From Pseudaestuariivita rosea (lineage in GTDB: Bacteria; Pseudomonadota; Alphaproteobacteria; Rhodobacterales; Rhodobacteraceae): DNA of 64,000 bases. Under the pieces are notes generated by a model. That model saw nothing but the letters and a program-made list of their open reading frames with translations, was not told the origin of the DNA and did not search any database. Location of the stretch: assembly GCF_017592335.1 (NCBI RefSeq), contig NZ_JACNMP010000003.1:151729-215728 (forward strand). Reading direction: 5' to 3'. How positions within the stretch are numbered: the first letter of the stretch is position 1; the number at the start of each line of letters is the position of its first letter. Below, in pieces: positions 44,576 to 53,023 of this stretch. A program made the position numbers and the translations under genes.

Positions 44576-45112
44576 ATGATCATCGTTCTGAACGGATATC
44601 CTGGTGTCGGTAAGTTAACCATCGGTCGTGTGCTGGCAGATCAGCTGCACGGGCGTCTGCTGGATATTCACACGGTCTACAATGTCGCCTTCGCCCTGAC
44701 TGAATTCAAATCCAAGCTTTTCAAGGAAACGACACGCCAGATCGAACGCATCGCCCATGATCTGATTCTGCAGTTGCCCGCCGATGTGCCTGTGGTCCTG
44801 ACAACTGTCCTGACCGGCGACAGCGATTGGGCGACTGAGGAATGGGAAAACCTGCTGACGCTTGGCAAAGCACGTCCACCCTTTTGCGTGGTGCATCTGC
44901 GATGTGACCTGGACGAAAATATCCGCCGCATAAAAGACCCCGGTCGTGCAGCAAAACGCAAACCGCAAGAGGCAGAATATGCCATTCGAAACCACGGCAA
45001 CGGCGCTGTGCTGAAAGGTCTTGATGTTCCAAACCTGCTGCGACTTGATGTAACAAACCGAGGTGCAGACAGCGCCGCAGAAGAAATTGCTGGGTGGGCC
45101 AGAAAACTGTGA
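44576..45112 (+). CDS. P-loop nucleoside/small-molecule kinase-like protein
   Basis: A 178-residue protein that opens with a Walker A motif, MIIVLNGYPGVGKLTIGRVLADQL, in the fold of shikimate/gluconate/cytidylate-type kinases. It has a possible lid Arg pair (RRIKDPGRAAKRK). Family members phosphorylate small molecules or modify nucleotides; the substrate is not clear. The stop overlaps the start of the next gene (GTGA), so the two are co-expressed. Confidence 0.75.
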   Translation: MIIVLNGYPGVGKLTIGRVLADQLHGRLLDIHTVYNVAFALTEFKSKLFKETTRQIERIAHDLILQLPADVPVVLTTVLTGDSDWATEEWENLLTLGKARPPFCVVHLRCDLDENIRRIKDPGRAAKRKPQEAEYAIRNHGNGAVLKGLDVPNLLRLDVTNRGADSAAEEIAGWARKL

Positions 45113-45987
45113 CAGTGATACGCGGCGTTTTATGGTTACCGCTTTTTCCTTTGCTGGCGAGCTATGCCGGTGCCTTTCACGCAGCTGCAGATTCTTTGGC
45201 CGTCTTTCGGTTGGAACTGGCCAGCTTGGCCCTTTGCGCAGCGTTTATCGCACTGTGCTGCAGGTGGCGGGTTGGCACAATTGTCCTGAGCGCAACAGCA
45301 TTTATCGCGGCCGGTCTCATTCTGCTGGATCGCCGACAACCAGATACGCCTGATCGGCCCTACACGATCTATCAGAAAAACCTACTGTTTAAGATGGCCA
45401 CGCATCAGCCGATCATTGATGATATCGTTGCGCAAGCTCCGGATTTTCTGACACTTCAGGAACTCAGCGCACGCAATCGTGTCGTGCTGACCGGCGTAGC
45501 TGAAATCCTGCCCCATCAGGTCACCTGCCCGTTTTCTGCCGTCGGTGACGTCGCCATCGCCTCACGCTGGCCCATCATCAAAGAAACGGTAATATGTCAG
45601 CCGCGCCTTGGTATGATCGCGGCACAAACACAAACCCCCGATGGCGATGTCTGGCTGGTCTCACTTCACCTTTACTGGCCCTGGCCACATGGGCAACGGG
45701 GGCAAGCCGAACGAATACTGGCTGTGCTGGAATCCCTCGACGGCCCGATAGTGATCGGCGGTGATTTCAACATGGTGCCGTGGTCACATATCGTCGGACG
45801 CTTTGAGGCCACGACACAGACCCAAACTGCAGGAACCGTCATCAGGACCTTACCGCTGCATAGATTTATCAACCTGCCCATTGATCACATTCTGGCCCCC
45901 GTGAACGACCCCACCCAGCGCCGCCCCTTGCTTGGATCAGATCATTTCGGCGTTGTGGCCCGGATCGGAGTGATGCCAGACACCTGA
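45109..45987 (+). CDS. Membrane-anchored endonuclease/exonuclease/phosphatase-family protein
   Basis: A 292-residue protein with two or three N-terminal membrane helices (about 1-75) followed by an EEP catalytic domain. Visible motifs are FLTLQELS (metal Glu), VSLHLYWPW, IVIGGDFNMVPWSH (Asn/Asp pair), INLPIDHILAP and LGSDHFGVVARI (catalytic His). Related proteins cleave phosphodiesters in nucleic acids or lipids; with a membrane anchor the domain probably faces the periplasm. Start: the GTG at 45109 overlaps the upstream stop; a GTG at 45094 is also possible. Confidence 0.82.
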   Translation: MTVIRGVLWLPLFPLLASYAGAFHAAADSLAVFRLELASLALCAAFIALCCRWRVGTIVLSATAFIAAGLILLDRRQPDTPDRPYTIYQKNLLFKMATHQPIIDDIVAQAPDFLTLQELSARNRVVLTGVAEILPHQVTCPFSAVGDVAIASRWPIIKETVICQPRLGMIAAQTQTPDGDVWLVSLHLYWPWPHGQRGQAERILAVLESLDGPIVIGGDFNMVPWSHIVGRFEATTQTQTAGTVIRTLPLHRFINLPIDHILAPVNDPTQRRPLLGSDHFGVVARIGVMPDT

Positions 45988-46050
45988 CTTACCAGCAGAA
46001 TATTTTGAAATCAGGCGACTGGACGATGCCGCAAAGCAAAGCCTACGGCC

Positions 46051-46917
46051 CTATCCGCCCTGTATCAATTCTTTCAGGATCGGGTTCGGGAACTGGCGGT
46101 CCAGCGTCACGGCATAGAAATTCTCGTAAATTCCGGGCAGCGGGCTTAGTTCGGCCAAATCGCCCTGCACAAGTTCATCCTTGACCACGATCGGCGGCAT
46201 AACAGCCAGACCGACACGTTCCCGCACCAAAAGCCGCATCATCGCCATATCGTCCACTTCAGCGGCAATGTTCGGGCGGACATCCAAACGTTCCGTCAAC
46301 GCATCGAAATCCTGCCTTATGCTGCTGGCGCGGGTCGGCAGGATTACGGGGTGCTCAACCAACAGCGTTTCAAGCGGCGCCTTCTCATAAGACTGATCCC
46401 CGATCAGACTGACCTGCTGTTCGGCCAGTTTATAGGACATCAACTGCGTCACACCATCCCGCGCCGGTTGCTGATTGGTCAGCACCACATCCAGTTGCAG
46501 CGCCGCCAGGGCCGCCAGCAATTCCCGCTGACTGCCCGAATGCAGGTCCAGCTCAACATCCTGACGGTCCAAGATCGGCTGCAGAAACTGCAGTTGAAAG
46601 TTGCGCGACAGCGTGGCCAGCGCTCCAATCCGAATGGCACGGCGGGTCTGCCCCGCGTTGCGCAGGGTATCCAGCAGCTCATCCCCCGTGGCAAAGATCG
46701 CGTCCGCATGATCCAATACAATGCGCCCGGCCTCGGTCAGGTGCAGCTGCCGCCCCCGCCGCTCAAACAGATCGTGGCCCAGACGATCCTCAAGCTTGCG
46801 GATCTGCACCGACAGCGCCGACTGCGACAGGTTCAGCTTTTCCGCCGTCCGCGTCAGGTTACCGTCATGGGCCACGGCCCAGAAATACCGAAGGTGATTG
46901 TAATTCAATGCTGCCAT
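46051..46917 (-). CDS. LysR-family regulator next to dabBA
   Basis: A 288-residue transcription factor. The N-terminal winged helix is typical (LNYNHLRYFWAVAHDGNLTRTAEKLNLSQSALSVQIRKLEDRLGHDLFERRGR), followed by an effector-binding domain starting RRAIRIGALATLSRNF. It is divergent from dabB-dabA and starts inside a 9-bp inverted repeat, so self-regulation and control of the carbon-uptake operon are likely. In some bacteria dab operons lie beside CbbR-like regulators; here this is inferred from the position. The ATG at 46917 begins the winged helix. Confidence 0.9.
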   Translation of the reverse strand: MAALNYNHLRYFWAVAHDGNLTRTAEKLNLSQSALSVQIRKLEDRLGHDLFERRGRQLHLTEAGRIVLDHADAIFATGDELLDTLRNAGQTRRAIRIGALATLSRNFQLQFLQPILDRQDVELDLHSGSQRELLAALAALQLDVVLTNQQPARDGVTQLMSYKLAEQQVSLIGDQSYEKAPLETLLVEHPVILPTRASSIRQDFDALTERLDVRPNIAAEVDDMAMMRLLVRERVGLAVMPPIVVKDELVQGDLAELSPLPGIYENFYAVTLDRQFPNPILKELIQGG

Positions 46918-46942
46918 ATCGTTCGTATAAATAGAACGATAT
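46916..46942. promoter_or_regulatory. Inverted repeat at the LysR start, candidate LysR operator
   Basis: ATATCGTTC (46916-46924) and GAACGATAT (46934-46942) are perfect inverted copies separated by 9 bp. The repeat overlaps the LysR start codon. A related half-site, ATATCGCTC, follows near 46964-46972 towards dabB. This layout suits a LysR recognition site plus an activation half-site. Confidence 0.6.
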
Positions 46943-47016
46943 GTAAAAAACAATAAATTTTTTTATATCGCTCTTTCAAATTAGTTAATGCCGAAACGCT
47001 TTTGCCGGAGGTTACC

Positions 47017-48534
47017 ATGATCTACCTTGTCCCGTTACTGGCACCAGCCCTGCTATTCGGCTGTGCGCTGTTTGGTCGATCCACACGCACAGCCGAATGG
47101 GGCGCTTTGGCCGCCCTGGCTATCGTGACCGTCAGCGCCGTGATCCTGGCCCTTGCGGGCAGCGGTACCAGCCCCCTGATCGGTGCAGCGGGTCTGGGCC
47201 TGTCAACGCGGCTGGATATGCTCAGCATCGTCATGCTGCTGCTGGTGGCCTTTATCGGGTGGATCGTTCTGCGCTACAGCAAGACCTATCTGGACCGTGA
47301 ACCGGGGCAGGACAGATTCATGGCGCTGATGTGTGCCACGCTGGCCTCTGTCCTGTTGCTGGTCCAGTCGGGCAATCTGGTCCAACTGGTCGCAGCCTGG
47401 ATCGCGACCGGATTTTTCCTTCAAAAACTGCTGCTATTCTACGCTGACTGCCCCGGCGCGATCCGTGCAGCTCGCAAAAAGCTATGGGTCACCCGCCTGT
47501 CCGAGGTATCGCTGATCGCCGCTGTCATCATCCTGTTCTGGACCTATGGCACGGGCGATATTGCGACCATCCTGTTGGCAGATCACGGCACCGCGGCGGT
47601 GTGGGCCGCTGGCCTGCTGGCGCTGGCGGCGATCCTGAAATCCGCGCAGTTCCCCAGCCACAGCTGGCTGACCGAGGTGATGGAGGCCCCAACCCCCGTC
47701 TCAGCCCTGTTGCACGCAGGTGTCATCAACGCCGGTGGCTTCCTGCTGATCCGTTTTGCCGATGTGATGCTATCCGCACCGATCATTCTGGCTATCCTGG
47801 CAATGATCGGCGGGTTGACGGCGCTGTTCGGCGGGATCGTCATGCTGACCCAATCGGCGGTAAAAACATCGCTGGCCTGGTCCACCATCGCGCAGATGGG
47901 CTTTATGATCCTGCAATGCGGCCTGGCGCTGTTTCCGCTGGCGCTTCTGCATATCGTGGCACATTCACTCTATAAGGCGCACGCCTTCCTGTCATCGGGT
48001 ACCGCGGTTGATGTCGTCGCCGCCACACGCCGCCCCGGCCCGGTGGCCATTCCGAATGCCGCAGCCGTGGGGCGGGCCTTTCTGGTGGCGCTGGCGATCT
48101 ATGCCATCATCGGCACGATCTTTGGCCTGACAGGCAAATCCGTGCAGGCCATTGCCCTGGGCGCCATCCTGATCTTTGGTGTGGCCTATCTGTTAGCCCA
48201 GGGCCTGGCCGATGCGGCACCCCGCGCCCTGACGAAGCTGACAGCGGGCTATGCGCTGGCCGCCACCACGGGGTATTTCGCCCTGCAAAGCCTGTCGGAA
48301 TGGATGATGGCCAGCACGCTGCCCGCCACGCCCGCCCCTGGGCCGCTGGAATGGGCGCTGATGATCATTGCCCTGCTCAGCTTTGGCGGCGTTGCGGTGG
48401 CCCAGGCCATGCTGCCGCTTTGGGCGCACCACCCGGTCGCCCGCGGGCTGCGGGTGCACATAACAAACGGCTTTTACATCAACGCCATGTTCGATCGCCT
48501 GATCAACGGCTGGTCGGTGAAAAAATCGTCGTGA
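47017..48534 (+). CDS. dabB: DabB, proton-conducting subunit of the inorganic-carbon accumulator
   Basis: A 505-residue membrane protein of the NuoL/MrpA (proton-conducting quinone oxidoreductase) family, with at least 12 helices. Landmarks are the HSWLTEVMEAPTPVSALLHAGVINAGGFLLIRF segment with lysine/histidine channel residues, and ALLHIVAHSLYKAHAFLSSG. In DAC systems DabB lets protons in and powers DabA. GGAGG lies 5 nt before the ATG. It is 14 bp upstream of dabA and divergent from a LysR gene. The identity rests on pairing with DabA. Confidence 0.88.
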   Translation: MIYLVPLLAPALLFGCALFGRSTRTAEWGALAALAIVTVSAVILALAGSGTSPLIGAAGLGLSTRLDMLSIVMLLLVAFIGWIVLRYSKTYLDREPGQDRFMALMCATLASVLLLVQSGNLVQLVAAWIATGFFLQKLLLFYADCPGAIRAARKKLWVTRLSEVSLIAAVIILFWTYGTGDIATILLADHGTAAVWAAGLLALAAILKSAQFPSHSWLTEVMEAPTPVSALLHAGVINAGGFLLIRFADVMLSAPIILAILAMIGGLTALFGGIVMLTQSAVKTSLAWSTIAQMGFMILQCGLALFPLALLHIVAHSLYKAHAFLSSGTAVDVVAATRRPGPVAIPNAAAVGRAFLVALAIYAIIGTIFGLTGKSVQAIALGAILIFGVAYLLAQGLADAAPRALTKLTAGYALAATTGYFALQSLSEWMMASTLPATPAPGPLEWALMIIALLSFGGVAVAQAMLPLWAHHPVARGLRVHITNGFYINAMFDRLINGWSVKKSS

Positions 48535-48548
48535 GAGGAACAGAACCA

Positions 48549-50954
48549 ATGACCTATCAGACCCACCAATTCTGCGACGAACCCACCGTTCGGGATGCCG
48601 CCCAGAAAGCCGCTTTGGCCATTCCTCCGGTCTGGCCTCTGACCACCAGCGTCGCCGTGAACCCGTTTCTGGGCCAAAGCAGCGAAGGTCTGGCCCAGAC
48701 AGCCGCCCGTCTTGACCGCATCACCGGCACCGCCGTCACCATGCCAGCTGAATGGTACATCCAGCGGTTTGAAACGGGCCAGATCACCCGCGACGATATC
48801 GACACCGCCCTTCAAGGCGTGAAAACGAAAGATCTGCCCGACGTCGATGCCGTGCTGAAAGCTGCGCAACAGCATCAGTCCGAAACCCTGCCCTGTGTCG
48901 CCGATCTGGCCACGGATCACAGCGGCACCGACTGGCCCGGCATTCTGGCCGACCGCATGGGCGTCTGGGCCGGTGGTTTTTTCGACCAGGGACAAGCCCT
49001 TTGGTCTGCAAATGATGGTCAATCCATCTGGGACGCCTGGCGCAGCTTTGCGGCGCACGACCTGACACCCGAAATCCTGGGGCTGAGCGGCTTTGCCGAA
49101 CACGTAACAGCCCTGCCCCGATCGGCCGAGATTGCCCTGACCCAATCTGTCCAACGTCTTGGCCTGTCGCCCGAGGGGCTTGAGACCTACTTTCACCAGC
49201 AGCTGATGAAGCTGGGGGGCTGGGCACAATACGCCCGCCACCACCAGTGGCAAGCCGATCTGGCCGGCACACCAGATCACGGCATGCGCGATCTGCTGGC
49301 GACCCAACTGGTCTGGCAGGTGGCGATTTTGGATCAATACGACGACGCGCTGGCCCAAGACTGGGCCGAAATCTGTGCAAAACACGCAACGCCGCTGACC
49401 GTGACGCCCGCCCAAAGGGCGCTTGGTATCCTGCAAACCGCGGCCGATTACGCCCAGCAACGGACGCTGGCCGAAAAGCTTGTCGCACCGGTTGAAAATG
49501 CCCCTGTTGACCGGGCCAAGGTTCAGGCCGTCTTCTGCATCGATGTCCGGTCCGAGGTTTTCCGCCGCGCGTTTGAAGCCCAGGATAAAGGTGTACAAAC
49601 CCTTGGCTTTGCTGGGTTCTTCGGCCTGGCTGCACAACACCACGACTTCGCCTCGGACGTTCCGGAAAACCGGCTGCCCGTGCTGCTGAACCCCGGTGTA
49701 CACTCGGTCTCGGGCACGGATTGGCACAGCCATCAGGACCGCACAGCGCGCATCACCGCCCGCGCCACCCGCGCCTGGGGGCGGTTCAAACTGGCTGCCG
49801 TATCCTCATTCGCCTTCGTCGAAGCGACCGGCCCGATCTATGTCGGCAAACTGATCCGCGACGTCTTTGGCCTTTCCGGCAACAAAGCCCCCGATGCCCC
49901 GAAACCACGCCTGACCACCGAACTGACGCTGGATCAACAGGTGGACGCCGCCGAAACCATCCTGGGCGCCATGAGCCTGACCAAGGATTTCGCCCGCATT
50001 GTCATGATCGCAGGCCACGGCGCGAATGTCACCAACAACCCCCACGCCAGCGCCCTGCACTGCGGCGCCTGTGGCGGCCATTCGGGCGAGGTCAACGCGC
50101 GCCTGCTGGCCGCTCTGCTGAATGATCCGGGGGTGCGCAAAGGGCTGCAGGATCGCGGAATTACCGTGCCCGCCGATACGCTATTCATCGGCGCGCTGCA
50201 CGACACGACAACCGATCAGGTCACTCTGTACGACGGTGACCAACTGACGGATAATCACCGCGATGATCTGGCAGCCCTGCGCGATTGGCTGGGGGCAGCC
50301 GCCAAAATTGCACGCTCGGAACGGGCCCTGACACTGCCCCGCGCAGAAAATCAGGAAGACGTCGCCAAACGCGCACTAAACTGGGCCGAGTTGCGCCCCG
50401 AATGGGGTCTGGCGGGCTGCAGTGCCTTCATCGCCGCGCCGCGTCACCGGACCACCGGCCGCGACCTGGGCGGGCAAAGCTTCCTGCACAGCTATAACTG
50501 GCAGTCCGACACTGATTTCAAGGTGCTTGAGCTGATTATGACCGCCCCCGTCGTCGTCGCCAGCTGGATCAGCTTGCAATACTATGGCTCAACCGTCGCG
50601 CCGGATGTCTTTGGCGGTGGCAACAAGCTGTTGCACAACGTCACCGGCGGCATTGGCGTGATCGAAGGTAACGGCGGCACTTTACGGGCCGGTCTGCCGT
50701 GGCAATCGGTGCACGACGGCGAAACCTACCAGCACGACCCCCTACGCCTGTCGGTTTTGATCGAGGCCCCCCGCGACGCGATGAACACCATCCTGGAAAA
50801 ACATCCCGACGTGCGAGAGCTGTTCGACAACGGCTGGCTGCACCTCTTCGCGATGGATCAAGACGGCCACATGGCCTGGCGCTATGCCGGTGATCTGACG
50901 TGGGTTGCGTTTAACCAAGTCGACCAAAACCAAACCGCTGCAAAAGCCGCCTGA
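48549..50954 (+). CDS. dabA: DabA, carbonic-anhydrase-like subunit of the inorganic-carbon accumulator (DUF2309)
   Basis: An 801-residue protein of the UPF0753/DUF2309 family. With DabB it hydrates CO2 vectorially to trap bicarbonate in the cell. The zinc site proposed for the Halothiobacillus protein (Cys-x-Asp ... His-x14-Cys) is preserved: Cys330-Ile-Asp332 (VFCIDVRS), His490 (IAGHGANVTNNPHAS) and Cys505 (HCGACGGHSGEVNAR). GAGAGGAA precedes the ATG. The coding region extends in-frame far upstream, but that part is a dabB shadow. In a heterotroph the bicarbonate probably feeds carboxylases used in anaplerosis and fatty-acid synthesis. Confidence 0.92.
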   Translation: MTYQTHQFCDEPTVRDAAQKAALAIPPVWPLTTSVAVNPFLGQSSEGLAQTAARLDRITGTAVTMPAEWYIQRFETGQITRDDIDTALQGVKTKDLPDVDAVLKAAQQHQSETLPCVADLATDHSGTDWPGILADRMGVWAGGFFDQGQALWSANDGQSIWDAWRSFAAHDLTPEILGLSGFAEHVTALPRSAEIALTQSVQRLGLSPEGLETYFHQQLMKLGGWAQYARHHQWQADLAGTPDHGMRDLLATQLVWQVAILDQYDDALAQDWAEICAKHATPLTVTPAQRALGILQTAADYAQQRTLAEKLVAPVENAPVDRAKVQAVFCIDVRSEVFRRAFEAQDKGVQTLGFAGFFGLAAQHHDFASDVPENRLPVLLNPGVHSVSGTDWHSHQDRTARITARATRAWGRFKLAAVSSFAFVEATGPIYVGKLIRDVFGLSGNKAPDAPKPRLTTELTLDQQVDAAETILGAMSLTKDFARIVMIAGHGANVTNNPHASALHCGACGGHSGEVNARLLAALLNDPGVRKGLQDRGITVPADTLFIGALHDTTTDQVTLYDGDQLTDNHRDDLAALRDWLGAAAKIARSERALTLPRAENQEDVAKRALNWAELRPEWGLAGCSAFIAAPRHRTTGRDLGGQSFLHSYNWQSDTDFKVLELIMTAPVVVASWISLQYYGSTVAPDVFGGGNKLLHNVTGGIGVIEGNGGTLRAGLPWQSVHDGETYQHDPLRLSVLIEAPRDAMNTILEKHPDVRELFDNGWLHLFAMDQDGHMAWRYAGDLTWVAFNQVDQNQTAAKAA

Positions 50955-50962
50955 CCATGATT

Positions 50963-50991
50963 GCCCTGCACCTCACCCTTTGGTGCAGGGC
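50963..50991 (+). terminator. 10-bp hairpin after dabA
   Basis: GCCCTGCACC (50963-50972) and GGTGCAGGGC (50982-50991) are perfect complements with a 9-nt loop, 8 bp after the dabA stop. No T-run follows, so it is either a factor-dependent end or an RNA-stabilising hairpin. Confidence 0.6.
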
Positions 50992-51173
50992 GAACAACCA
51001 TACGAAACAATTCCTTACATCCACATCAAATTGAGAACACAATATGAACATTTATACTATCAAAGGATGCAACTTGTGGACCACCTCACACTCTACCTTC
51101 CCGCTATCCTTCTATCGTGCAGTGCAATCCTTCTTAGGTTTCAAACATCGACCATAAAACCGGCACTGATTTC

Positions 51174-51516
51174 ATGAGTGTCTATGCCAGCACCCCGGCC
51201 GCCGCAAATCTGAGCAAATCTGAACAACGGCTTCGTCGTTATGGTTCGTATCACCGCGAAAGAGGGCGAGGCAGATGCCATTGCCAAAATCCTGGAAACC
51301 CTTGTTGAACCCTCGATGGCCGAACCCGGTATGAAATTCTTCATGCCCTACTGATCGCCCGATAACCCCGCCGAGTTTCTGGTGTATGAGCTCTATGAAA
51401 ACGCCGCAGGTTGAGATGCGCACAATGCCTCACCTCATTTCCTGGCCGCAGTCGATGATCTGGTTGCCAAGGCAGCCCACCGCGAACGTATCCCTTTCCT
51501 GCCCTTCGTCAAATAA
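51174..51516 (+). pseudogene. Broken antibiotic-biosynthesis-monooxygenase (YgiN-type) gene
   Basis: Three lesions interrupt an otherwise clean gene. The start ATG at 51174 opens MSVYASTPAAANL. Then a 10-bp tandem duplication (GCAAATCTGA at 51204 and 51214) shifts the frame. In the other frame the protein continues as VRITAKEGEADAIAKILET and then GMKFFMPY, with TGA in place of the next residue, resumes with SPDNPAEFLVYELYENAAG, has a second TGA (probably a former Trp), and ends DLVAKAAHRERIPFLPFVK with TAA. The FLVYELYE and AVDDLVAKAAH patterns are typical of small ABM-domain monooxygenases. The gene cannot make a full protein. A 37-codon frame just upstream (51044-51157) is not recognisable. 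Confidence 0.82.
51204..51223. repeat. 10-bp tandem duplication causing a frameshift
   Basis: GCAAATCTGA occurs twice in a row. Removing one copy restores a single frame for the first half of the monooxygenase pseudogene. A slippage event is the likely cause. Confidence 0.85.
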
Positions 51517-51539
51517 ACGCGACACTCACCATTGCGCAG

Positions 51540-51558
51540 TCCCGGACTTGATCCGGGA
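51540..51558. repeat. REP-like palindrome
   Basis: TCCCGGA-CTTGA-TCCGGGA forms a 7-bp stem. Sequences of this kind (GTCCCGGACTTGATCCGGGA) are, to my knowledge, scattered between genes in alphaproteobacteria. It follows the pseudogene. The remaining stretch, 51559-51813, has only a weak CGCGGG...CCCGCG hairpin and no gene I can support. Confidence 0.6.
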
Positions 51559-51813
51559 CCTCTCCAATCCAGCCTCAAAGGGGCCGTTTGACAGAGAATG
51601 TGGAACCCAACGCGAGCGACCCGACACATTTTGATTTCGACATAGCAAAAGGGACCAATCCGTCGGCAAGATTGTAATCAGCGCGGGCTATTCCTCAAAC
51701 CCGCGTTCGCGATACACAACATTGACTGCCCCACGCCTCAACGGACAAGATGCGGACTTAACTGCCGTTCAGTATGCTCGCGCCAATGGCAGCTTCTGTT
51801 AGAATAGGTGGAG

Positions 51814-52326
51814 CTATTTCTTACGTTGTTGCAGGTCGCGGAGCGTGATCCCTTCTGTGATCGCTGCCATCGCCTCGTCAACGCGACGTTGTTCGGTCGG
51901 TGCGGTCTTTGCAGAGAAGACGTGGTTGGTGAACATCCGTTTCTTTCCGGCTGTCAGCTTGTTCCACTGCGCCGACGCCGCATCGTCCGAATTCAAAGCC
52001 GCCAGTAAAGCGCCAGGGACATCAACGTAGTCCTGATCATCTACTCTGAACCGCATCTCCACCTCATCGCCGACGTCCAGACCGGTATTGGCCTTGATGT
52101 CGGGCGAAACAATGAAGTAGCGCCTTCCGTCACCCACCGGCATCCATGCACCGCGCACAGGTACGTCGGTGATCTCACCTTCCACCCGCAAACGCGGGTA
52201 GGTCTGGAAGGGCAGTTCGTCCTCAAAACGCGGTGGCATGAACAAAACCTTGTAGGTGATCACCCGCGACTTGCCGACGCCATGCAGGGCAATCTCGCCG
52301 ACAAATTCGTGGGTGAAGTAGTCCAT
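51814..52326 (-). CDS. YdeI-type protein with DUF1905 domain
   Basis: A 170-residue protein. The N-terminal part has the DUF1905 pattern (FVGEIALHGVGKSRVITYKVLFMPPRFE ... RVEGEITDVPVRGAWMPVGDGRRYFIVSPDI). The C-terminal end is YdeI/OmpD-associated-like (FNSDDAASAQWNKLTAGKKRMFTNHVFSAKTAPTEQRRVDEAMAAI type residues). Family members have been linked to stress or peptide resistance, but no mechanism is known. It is 7 bp downstream of the SRPBCC gene and so in one operon facing the MarR gene. Confidence 0.8.
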   Translation of the reverse strand: MDYFTHEFVGEIALHGVGKSRVITYKVLFMPPRFEDELPFQTYPRLRVEGEITDVPVRGAWMPVGDGRRYFIVSPDIKANTGLDVGDEVEMRFRVDDQDYVDVPGALLAALNSDDAASAQWNKLTAGKKRMFTNHVFSAKTAPTEQRRVDEAMAAITEGITLRDLQQRKK

Positions 52327-52333
52327 GTGACGA

Positions 52334-52933
52334 TCAGGCCGCCTGCTTGTTATGCTCGTAAGGATTTTCTCCTTTCGGTGGGCGCCCGACAACGTCTCCG
52401 TTCATGTCTCGGTGCGGTGGCTCTGAGAACGCCTTGAGACCGGCGAGGTCCTTCCGGTGCATCTCCCTCGTCCATTTCGTGAGACCAGCAAACCTCCAGA
52501 TCGCGTTAAATGGGCGCGGCAGTTCGTTGATGAAGTGAGCAAACACGCGCGTGCACCCTTCGCCCTCAGGACGAAGTTCAAAAGTCAGTTTCGGCTTATG
52601 CGGTGGCCCAGGGCCAACAAGCGTGAGAACGATTTCGTCGTTCTCTTTCAGGCGCACAACTTCCTGATGGCCAACCCGTTTGCCCTTAGTGAAGAACACC
52701 GTTTTGGCACCCGTTTCTCCATCCGTGCCTTCTACGGTACAGGTCGATTTGGTTTCCTTCGGCCAGGCCGACCAACGCATCAGATGCTCTTGCAGGCGGA
52801 TGTCGTCATAGACCTGCTGGACGGGTGCATTGACCGTTATCTCTTCGGTGTATTCCACCCGCGCGGGCGCGAGCGCAGACAAAAGGGCTATGAGCGCAAC
52901 CAGCCCCAGCACAACATAAAGCGCGATTTCCAT
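52334..52933 (-). CDS. SRPBCC-family (START-like) membrane-anchored protein
   Basis: A 199-residue protein with one N-terminal membrane helix (MEIALYVVLGLVALIALLSALA) and a START/polyketide-cyclase-type domain: VEYTEEITVNAPVQQVYDDIRLQEHLMRWSAWPKE. The domain usually binds a hydrophobic ligand in a deep pocket. The ATG at 52933 has GGAG 6 nt upstream. Co-transcribed with the YdeI-like gene and divergent from marR, with two perfect palindromes between. Probably repressed or induced by that regulator. Confidence 0.8.
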   Translation of the reverse strand: MEIALYVVLGLVALIALLSALAPARVEYTEEITVNAPVQQVYDDIRLQEHLMRWSAWPKETKSTCTVEGTDGETGAKTVFFTKGKRVGHQEVVRLKENDEIVLTLVGPGPPHKPKLTFELRPEGEGCTRVFAHFINELPRPFNAIWRFAGLTKWTREMHRKDLAGLKAFSEPPHRDMNGDVVGRPPKGENPYEHNKQAA

Positions 52934-52956
52934 GTCAGTCTCCATGGTTCTTGTGT

Positions 52957-52998
52957 TCAAGTATCACTTGAGCGATGATCTATATCAAGTAACTTGAT
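52957..52998. promoter_or_regulatory. Two palindromic MarR-type operators
   Basis: TCAAGT-ATC-ACTTGA (52957-52971) and ATCAAGT-A-ACTTGAT (52984-52998) are both perfect palindromes with the same TCAAGT/ACTTGA arms, their centres 27 bp apart. They fill the gap between the SRPBCC gene and marR. Binding by the MarR protein, with control of both genes, is the simplest reading. Confidence 0.75.
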
Positions 52999-53023
52999 TG
53001 TCAAGCTAAACGGATAACAGCTG

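Noticed and set aside
48474..49733. 419-codon minus-strand frame opposite dabA
   Set aside because: Overlaps the conserved zinc-site region of DabA on the other strand and has Gln/Gly/Arg-rich shadow composition.
51174..51516. Alternative genetic code with TGA as Trp
   Set aside because: TGA ends many intact genes here (for example fliF, thyX and glyQ), so the TGA codons in the pseudogene are lesions.
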